NCBI GenBank assembly: GCA_023439185.1 | Contig: JAEXOR010000027.1 | Span: forward strand, 1 to 64,000 | Length of the DNA stretch: 64,000 nucleotides | DNA from: Bacillota bacterium | GTDB lineage: Bacteria > Bacillota > Desulfotomaculia > Desulfotomaculales > Desulfallaceae | Direction of reading: 5' to 3' | In this document: piece by piece, positions 58,880-64,000 of the stretch | How positions within the stretch are numbered: the stretch's first letter is position 1 | Layout: each line of letters begins with the position of its first letter | Made by a program: the position numbers and the translations under genes | The notes under the pieces: model-generated | What the model was told of the DNA's origin: nothing | Seen by the model: only the letters and a program-made list of their open reading frames with translations | The model's database searches: none

Positions 58880-60013
58880 ATGAAAACATTCCGGGGAAAA
58901 ATTACTTTATTAACCGTGGTCCTGGGGTTTATCACGCTGGTTACCGCCTATACGGGCTGGTGGTTGACAAACGGAAATTCAACAGGATTTCTGGCTGGAG
59001 GTATGGCAGGTTTAGCGCTGACGGCAATCGCGTGTTACATCTTGTTCACACCTTTGCACCGCGCCCTGCTGCATGTCCTGACGATCACCGAAAAAGCCAT
59101 CCATGGTGATCTGACAGGACAGATTGAAAAAAAAGATTACGGGTGGAGTGAATTTAATTTAATCATCATTAACATCCGCAAAATTCTCAAGGGGGTACAT
59201 AAATGGTTTGCGCTGGTCAGGGATACCAGTGTAACCCTGAACCACGCCGCGGAGCAAATTACCGCGGGGACGGAACATGTCAGTACAGGCAGCCAGGACC
59301 AGGCTGAACAGGTAACCCGGCTGTTGCAGGTCATTGAGCGTCTGTCCGGGCAAGCTGAAGATTGCGCCCGGCAGGCTGACGGAGCCAACCGGACCGCCCG
59401 TATCGCCATCAGTACCACCGCCCAGGGCAGTACTGTCGTTCATAAGGTACTGGATGACATGAACTTGCTGGAACAAAAATTTGCCCAATTAAATACCAGT
59501 TCCCAACGCATCGTTCAGTTTCTTGAAGTAATACAGAATATAGCCGCCCAAACCAACCTTCTGGCGCTCAACGCGGCTATCGAAGCCGCCCGGGCCGGAG
59601 AACACGGGCGCGGTTTTGCCGTTGTGGCGGAAGAGGTGCGCAACCTGGCTGAGGATTCTGAAAAGGCCACCCAGGAAGTGGCGCAGATCGTAAATGAGAT
59701 CCTGTCCGGGGTGGCGGATACCGTACAAGCGGTCCAAACGGGTCTTTCCTGCTCGCGGGAAGCCGGAGCGTTCTTCGACGACATCAGCAAAAACCTGAAT
59801 CAAACCAGCGCCCTGGTGGAGGATATCACCAGGGTAGCCAGAGAACAAGCCGATTCCACCGCCGGCATGTTAAGCGGCGCGCATTCCATTGCCGCTGTGG
59901 CCCAGCAGGCAGCCGCAAGTTCCCAGGAAACAGCCGCTGTGGCCCAGGAATTAACCATTACCGCCGACAGCTTGAAAAAAGTGGCGGACATATGGAAATT
60001 TGATAATAAGTAA
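58880..60013 (+). CDS. Methyl-accepting chemotaxis protein without a ligand-binding domain
   Basis: 377 residues from the ATG at 58880 (GGAGG eight bases before; an ATG two codons earlier is too close to it). Two hydrophobic segments (about 7-27 and 36-56) are joined by only about eight residues outside the membrane, then a short HAMP-like stretch and the signalling hairpin with QNIAAQTNLLALNAAIEAARAGEHGRGFAVVAEEVRNLAEDS, read in parts. So there is no extracellular sensor domain. It may sense membrane state or a signal inside the cell, or partner with another receptor. Confidence 0.9.
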   Translation: MKTFRGKITLLTVVLGFITLVTAYTGWWLTNGNSTGFLAGGMAGLALTAIACYILFTPLHRALLHVLTITEKAIHGDLTGQIEKKDYGWSEFNLIIINIRKILKGVHKWFALVRDTSVTLNHAAEQITAGTEHVSTGSQDQAEQVTRLLQVIERLSGQAEDCARQADGANRTARIAISTTAQGSTVVHKVLDDMNLLEQKFAQLNTSSQRIVQFLEVIQNIAAQTNLLALNAAIEAARAGEHGRGFAVVAEEVRNLAEDSEKATQEVAQIVNEILSGVADTVQAVQTGLSCSREAGAFFDDISKNLNQTSALVEDITRVAREQADSTAGMLSGAHSIAAVAQQAAASSQETAAVAQELTITADSLKKVADIWKFDNK

Positions 60014-60033
60014 ATATTTCAAATCCGGTTATT

Positions 60034-60068
60034 GCACAGGGATGGGACAAGCTGTCCCATCCCTGTGC
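60034..60068. terminator. 16-bp perfect hairpin between the convergent MCP and rsgA genes
   Basis: GCACAGGGATGGGACA pairs fully with TGTCCCATCCCTGTGC around AGC. It is placed between two gene ends. Only loose T-runs follow on either side, but stem strength and place suggest a two-way terminator. Confidence 0.75.
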
Positions 60069-60076
60069 CGCGTTGT

Positions 60077-61162
60077 TTACCTGCTTCTTTTTTTGCTCTT
60101 TTCCTTAATAAATTTCCTCGCGTTTTTTATGCCACCGAAGCCGCTGAACATTTCGTTGATTTTTTCTTTCTCGATCAGCTTTGCATTGAGGCCGTCATAC
60201 CTGGCTTCCTTTTTCAGCTTATTAAAGCTGGCCAGCCTTTCCGCCGGCAGGATACCGTCTGCAATAGCCCTTTGTACCGTACAGCCGGGCTCGCTTTCAT
60301 GGGTACAATCGCGAAATTTGCATTGGGCCGCCAGGGCGTCTATATCGGCAAAGGTTTTGGCCAGGTCGGCGCTGATCAGGCCCAGCTCCCGCATCCCCGG
60401 AGTGTCGATGACCGCGCCTCCTGACGGCAGTATTACCAGTTCGCGTCTGGTGGTGGTGTGCCTGCCCTTGTCGTCATTCCTTACCTCGCCGACGGTAAAT
60501 ATGTCTTTGCCCAGCAGCCGGTTAATCAAAGTTGTTTTTCCCACCCCGGACGAGCCGATAAAGGCCACTGTCCGGCCCTTTGCAAGATAGCCTTGCAGCG
60601 CCGGGAAACCGTCATCGGACGTGCTGGTGATAACATGCACGTCCACGCCAAAGGTTAAAGGCGCTATCTCCCCAAGCCTGGCGCCGATATCATCGCACAA
60701 ATCCGATTTGGTAAGCAACACCACCGGAGCCGCCCCGCTGTCCCAGGCAATGGCCAGGTAACGTTCCAGCCTGCGCAGATTGAAATCATTGTTCAGCGAC
60801 ATGCAGATAAACACGGTATCAATATTGGCCGCCACAATTTGCGCGTCGGTGATGGTTCCGGCGACTTTTCGTGCAAAGGCGCTTTTTCGCGTCAGCACAT
60901 GGTGAATAACCCCGTGGCCGGCGGAGTCGTCCGTCCGGTCCAGCATAACAAAATCACCCACCGCGGGATAGTCGGACAGAGCCCGCGCCTGGTAACGAAA
61001 TTTTCCCGTCACCTCGGCGGTAAGTTCACCTGTTTCGGTAATCACCCTGTACAGGTCTTTATTTTGGGCGGATACCCGCCCAACGGTAAGTCCTTGATAT
61101 ATCTTGGACTCCTGCATTAACCTGCCGGTAAGTCCCAGACCGGGCATGTCAATTTTATTCAA
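60077..61162 (-). CDS. rsgA: Ribosome small-subunit GTPase RsgA
   Basis: Helps 30S subunit maturation. About 361 residues: OB-fold N-terminus, then the circularly permuted GTPase order G4 (LLTKSDL), G5, G1 (GSSGVGKTTLINRL), G2, G3 (DTPGM), then a zinc site CKFRDCTHESEPGC. The TTG at 61162 has AGGAGG nine bases before it; an ATG eight codons further up would put that site inside the gene. A basic tail follows. Confidence 0.94.
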   Translation of the reverse strand: MNKIDMPGLGLTGRLMQESKIYQGLTVGRVSAQNKDLYRVITETGELTAEVTGKFRYQARALSDYPAVGDFVMLDRTDDSAGHGVIHHVLTRKSAFARKVAGTITDAQIVAANIDTVFICMSLNNDFNLRRLERYLAIAWDSGAAPVVLLTKSDLCDDIGARLGEIAPLTFGVDVHVITSTSDDGFPALQGYLAKGRTVAFIGSSGVGKTTLINRLLGKDIFTVGEVRNDDKGRHTTTRRELVILPSGGAVIDTPGMRELGLISADLAKTFADIDALAAQCKFRDCTHESEPGCTVQRAIADGILPAERLASFNKLKKEARYDGLNAKLIEKEKINEMFSGFGGIKNARKFIKEKSKKRSR

Positions 61163-61368
61163 TTCGGTAAACCTCCTAAAAGTCAAAATGATAACCTTTG
61201 GGAGGTGTATGGCAAAATTATTCTGCCCATCCCTCCCGGTTGATTACAATCTCCAATAAGGTCATCTTATACAAAACGACATCCCCTTTCTGATGCATTT
61301 TTTACTATTATTTAAAACATAGATCCATGATAACACAGGCAATAAATGGATTCAATTAATAACGCAGT

Positions 61369-62895
61369 TTAGATAATCGGTTTGACCGGCAACCTCACTG
61401 AGGTGTTCGGTTCCCCGCCAGCCTTTTGAGTCACGGCCAGCGCCCGGGCCAGCCGGCGGGCTCCTTCCTGGAGCGTTTTTTCAGCATAGGTGGCAAAACA
61501 CAGGCGCAGTTCCTTTGCACCCTCGGGCGGGTGAACATAGAACGCCTCCCCCGGCACAAAGGATAACCCCTCACCGGTGGCCTGGTGCAGCAATCGGCTG
61601 GAGGAGAATAACCGGTTGATCCGGCACCAGATGAAAAACCCTCCCCCGGGAATTTCATAAGACAGGTCTGCGCCGCAATACCGCCGGAGTGCTTTAGCCA
61701 GCGCATCCCGGCGTTTTGCGTATTCGCCGCGTACCTGCGCCAAATGTTCCTGCAGGACGCCGCCGGCTATAAACCTGCACAGCAGCCACTGGGCCAGGTT
61801 GTTGCTGTGCAGGTCAACAAACTGCTTTTCAAGGGCCATCCGGTTCAACAGGGCCGGGTTGGCCACTAGATAACCGGTGCGCAGCCCGGGAAAAAGAACC
61901 TTGGAGAAGGTGCTTAAATACACCACCCCCCCATAGTTATCCAACGCTTTGAGGGACCCCGGCGGTTTTCCGTCATAATACAGGCTGCTGTAAGGATCGT
62001 CTTCCACCACTACCAGCCGGTGCCGGGCAGCCAGCCTGAGCAGCTCCCGGCGCTCGGATTCCGGTATCACCCGCCCCGTGGGATTGTGATAGGTGGGGAT
62101 CAGATAAAGCAGTTTGGGCCGGTAGCGGATCAGGTAATCTTCCAGCAGGCCGAAATAAGACTGCCCCTTTAACGGCAAACCCAGGACCCGGGCTCCGGCG
62201 GCGCTGAATACCTGGTGCGCGCCGATAAAAGTAGGCGATTCCACAACCACATAGTCTCCGGGCTCCAAAAGCGCCTTACTGAGCAAATACAGCCCCTGCT
62301 GGGATCCGGCGGTAATCATCACGTTCCCGGCGGTTGATTCAATACCCCGTTCCGTCAGCATTTCTGCCACCAGGCGGCGCAGCGGACCATACCCTTCGGT
62401 GGGAATATGACCCAGGTCAGCCGCATTGATACTGTTATTATCGCCGGCTATAATCTGCCGCATCAGTTCCACCGGATACAAATCGGGATCGGGCATGCCG
62501 GCAGCCAGTGAAATAGCGTTCCCGGTAATTTCGACGGCGAGGATTTCCCTCAACACCGTGGACAACGGCAACCGGGGAAAAGGGGTCATGATTTGAATCC
62601 AGGGCACACCGCCGCCTTGATCCGCCGTTTCAGCGGACAATTCCGCCACATAAGTGCCGCTGCCCACCCTGGTTATTACCAGCCCCTGTTGTTCCAAACA
62701 GCGGTAAGCGTTTATGGCCGTGGTGCGGCTGACCCCGAACAGTGCCGCCAGTTCCCGCTCCGGCGGTAGTTTGGCGCCGGCGGGAAAAACCAGGCTCCGG
62801 ATTTTCTCCCCAATGATCCCGGCTATCTGTAAATACATCGGCTGCCGGGATTGCGGCGCCAATTGAGTACCGGTCAGCATTTTGGATATGTCCAT
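61369..62895 (-). CDS. MocR-family regulator (GntR helix-turn-helix fused to an aminotransferase domain)
   Basis: 508 residues. The N-terminal winged helix is GAKLPPERELAALFGVSRTTAINAYRCLEQQGLV (in parts). The aminotransferase-like domain has ITAGSQQGLYLLSKALLEPGD, PTYHNPTGRVIPESERRELL and the PLP lysine in YLSTFSKVLFPGLRTGY. Such proteins usually control a nearby amino acid or vitamin gene. It is divergent from the GNAT/azlC genes across an operator-like inverted repeat. A free aminotransferase activity is less likely. Confidence 0.92.
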   Translation of the reverse strand: MDISKMLTGTQLAPQSRQPMYLQIAGIIGEKIRSLVFPAGAKLPPERELAALFGVSRTTAINAYRCLEQQGLVITRVGSGTYVAELSAETADQGGGVPWIQIMTPFPRLPLSTVLREILAVEITGNAISLAAGMPDPDLYPVELMRQIIAGDNNSINAADLGHIPTEGYGPLRRLVAEMLTERGIESTAGNVMITAGSQQGLYLLSKALLEPGDYVVVESPTFIGAHQVFSAAGARVLGLPLKGQSYFGLLEDYLIRYRPKLLYLIPTYHNPTGRVIPESERRELLRLAARHRLVVVEDDPYSSLYYDGKPPGSLKALDNYGGVVYLSTFSKVLFPGLRTGYLVANPALLNRMALEKQFVDLHSNNLAQWLLCRFIAGGVLQEHLAQVRGEYAKRRDALAKALRRYCGADLSYEIPGGGFFIWCRINRLFSSSRLLHQATGEGLSFVPGEAFYVHPPEGAKELRLCFATYAEKTLQEGARRLARALAVTQKAGGEPNTSVRLPVKPII

Positions 62896-62914
62896 TTTGC
62901 TAAAATCGCCCCTT

Positions 62915-62953
62915 AATATCCAATTGCATGCATAATATTATCAATTGGATATT
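62915..62953. promoter_or_regulatory. 12-bp inverted repeat, probable MocR operator
   Basis: AATATCCAATTG and CAATTGGATATT are perfect inverted copies with a 15-base spacer, 20 bases upstream of the mocR-like gene and about 60 upstream of the GNAT gene. The place between the divergent genes suggests that the regulator binds here and controls both. Confidence 0.7.
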
Positions 62954-63012
62954 TACGGTGTTTTTCCTGCCGGTTAAGATATAAAAAGTTTAGCATGAAG
63001 GATGTGAGCAAT

Positions 63013-63384
63013 TTGGCCAACCATGAAATCATTATCCGTAAAGCCGTCCCTGCGGACGTAAAGGCAATCTGGCATTTATTGCATTGTGAAAGCAAGGCTT
63101 GGGATACCGGACACATCCTTAAAGAAATAAATTCTTTATATATTTTGTCCTCGGAGAAAAAACTGATCGGGGTATTACATAGCACCGCTGTCGCCGGAGA
63201 CGAAAAAATAGTCTGGGTGGCCGTCCACCCAATGTATCCGGAAGGATCTGTGCGTATCTTTTTGGCGTATGGACTGCTGGGGGTTGCCTGCCGCCTACCT
63301 GAAGCCGAGGTAAAACAAAGGATTAAATCATCTCTCAAAAAGTGCAAACATAAGCAGGATATCGCAGGTTTCGGGATTAAATGA
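63013..63384 (+). CDS. GNAT-like N-acetyltransferase protein
   Basis: About 123 residues from a TTG with AAGGATGTG six bases before it; an ATG at 62995 is the alternative but has no site. EIIIRKAVPADVKAIWHLLHCES is a typical GNAT beginning, and the WVAVHPMYPEGSVRIFLAYGLLG segment is a possible acetyl-CoA binding loop, though it lacks a clear Q/RxxGxG/A. So it may be a reduced or unusual family member. It leads the azlC operon with a 19-base gap. Confidence 0.55.
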   Translation: MANHEIIIRKAVPADVKAIWHLLHCESKAWDTGHILKEINSLYILSSEKKLIGVLHSTAVAGDEKIVWVAVHPMYPEGSVRIFLAYGLLGVACRLPEAEVKQRIKSSLKKCKHKQDIAGFGIK

Positions 63385-63403
63385 TCGGACAGGAGGTATG
63401 CGC

Positions 63404-64000
63404 ATGAACATGACCAGGGTACTGCCCGGGCAGGGCAATGTAATGACGGAAATCCGCACCGGCATCAGAGACAGCCTGCCGGTGATCGTGGGTGTTGTGC
63501 CCTTCGGGCTGGCCTGCGGCATCATGGGCATCACCGTGGGCATGACGCCCCTGGAAACGGTGCTGATGTCCGCTTTGGTTTTCGCAGGCGCCTCACAGTT
63601 TGTGGCCATGACCATGCTCGGCGCCGGTCCCGCCGGATGGGGGTTGATAGTGCTGACAACCCTGCTGATTAACCTGCGCCACCTGCTGATGGGGGCCTCG
63701 CTGGCGCCGCATATGAACCGCCTGCCCGTACCCCTGCAAGCCTTTTTAGCCTTCGGCATCGTTGACGAAACCTACGCGCTGATCATGAACCGCGTGCGGC
63801 AGAACGGATACCACCCCGGTTACCATTTAGGATGCAGTCTGTTATTTTATATCGCCTGGGTAACAGCCACCGCGGTCGGGGTTTACATGGGGGAGCGCAT
63901 CACCGACCCCCTGGCCTGGGGACTGGACTTCGCCATGCCGGCCATGTTCCTGGCTCTTTTAATGCCCCGCCTGGCGGACAAAACAAGCTATCTGGTCTGC
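63404..64000 (+). CDS. azlC: AzlC-family branched-chain amino acid permease, N-terminal part
   Basis: 199 codons to the window edge. TGIRDSLPVIVGVVPFGLACG, FAGASQFVAMTML, NLRHLLMGASLAPHM and FGIVDETYALIM are the marks of AzlC, the large subunit of the AzlCD exporter of branched-chain amino acids or their analogues. The ATG at 63404 has GGAGG at good distance; an ATG two codons earlier is too close. azlD is expected just beyond the window. Probably regulated by the divergent MocR protein. Confidence 0.92.
   Translation, partial: MNMTRVLPGQGNVMTEIRTGIRDSLPVIVGVVPFGLACGIMGITVGMTPLETVLMSALVFAGASQFVAMTMLGAGPAGWGLIVLTTLLINLRHLLMGASLAPHMNRLPVPLQAFLAFGIVDETYALIMNRVRQNGYHPGYHLGCSLLFYIAWVTATAVGVYMGERITDPLAWGLDFAMPAMFLALLMPRLADKTSYLVC

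Noticed and set aside
1..64000. CRISPR arrays, tRNA or rRNA genes, riboswitches, prophage or transposase genes
   Set aside because: I looked for regular direct repeats, cloverleaf-like elements and transposase or integrase proteins and saw none I could support; no B12 riboswitch was recognisable before the mutase genes.

Overview
The window looks like the chromosome of an anaerobic, spore-forming, Gram-positive member of the Desulfotomaculum/Pelotomaculum group (Peptococcaceae in the broad sense). This rests on gene content: a complete methylmalonyl-CoA (propionate) operon of the kind known from syntrophic propionate oxidisers, a class I two-subunit fumarase, clostridial-type beta-oxidation genes, sporulation genes (spoVK, a GH18/peptidoglycan-binding hydrolase, a DUF3231 protein), many GGAGG ribosome binding sites, and the Bacillus/Clostridium order miaB-ylbF-mutS-mutL-miaA-hfq-spoVK-ynbB. 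No rRNA, tRNA, CRISPR array or recognisable insertion sequence was seen.

Layout. 1-2.2 kb: end of a TRAP permease, a GH18 hydrolase and a universal stress protein. 2.8-13.06 kb: the propionate operon on the minus strand (fumarase alpha and beta, succinyl-CoA synthetase, methylmalonyl-CoA mutase in two subunits, epimerase, carboxyltransferase, malate dehydrogenase, transcarboxylase 5S), ended by a strong terminator. It is preceded by a clear sigma-54 promoter and by the gene of a sigma-54 activator with a PAS domain. 15-22 kb: lexA with its own operator, a C4-dicarboxylate-type TRAP transporter with two binding proteins, and a CitA/DcuS-like sensor kinase with its response regulator. 22-37.7 kb: a LysR regulator followed by the conserved DNA-repair, tRNA-modification and sporulation block, with a hydantoinase-like protein and a histone-deacetylase-like protein set between mutS and mutL. 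37.8-42.9 kb: etfB-etfA-thl-hbd-crt, again preceded by a sigma-54 promoter and by a 14-bp inverted repeat at enhancer distance. 43.3-48.6 kb: minC, a Nudix hydrolase, a DUF3786 protein, and a three-gene ATP-driven activase/DUF2229 set plus a small membrane protein.

48.9-53.0 kb is a visibly AT-richer island. It holds vsr, a DUF262 protein, a nucleotidyltransferase-fold protein, a 5-methylcytosine methyltransferase, a frameshifted Xre regulator, a truncated PIN toxin and its UPF0175 antitoxin, and is flanked by short inverted repeats. It resembles a DNA modification and defence cassette of unusual composition and is the best candidate for an undescribed system. 53.2-64 kb: a cysteine desulfurase-like protein, a sulfonate/nitrate-type ABC transporter with a TetR regulator, menA, a chemoreceptor without a sensor domain, rsgA, a MocR regulator facing a GNAT/azlC operon across a 12-bp inverted repeat, and the window edge inside azlC.

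How it fits together: the propionate operon would turn propionyl-CoA into oxaloacetate and pyruvate by way of succinate, fumarate and malate. The TRAP system and its two-component pair probably bring in C4-dicarboxylates, which feed the same pathway. The etf/thl/hbd/crt genes handle acetoacetyl/butyryl-CoA units. Two catabolic operons with sigma-54 promoters, and an activator gene beside one of them, suggest that substrate choice is controlled through sigma-54. All calls come from reading the sequence and from remembered family features; no database search was run.
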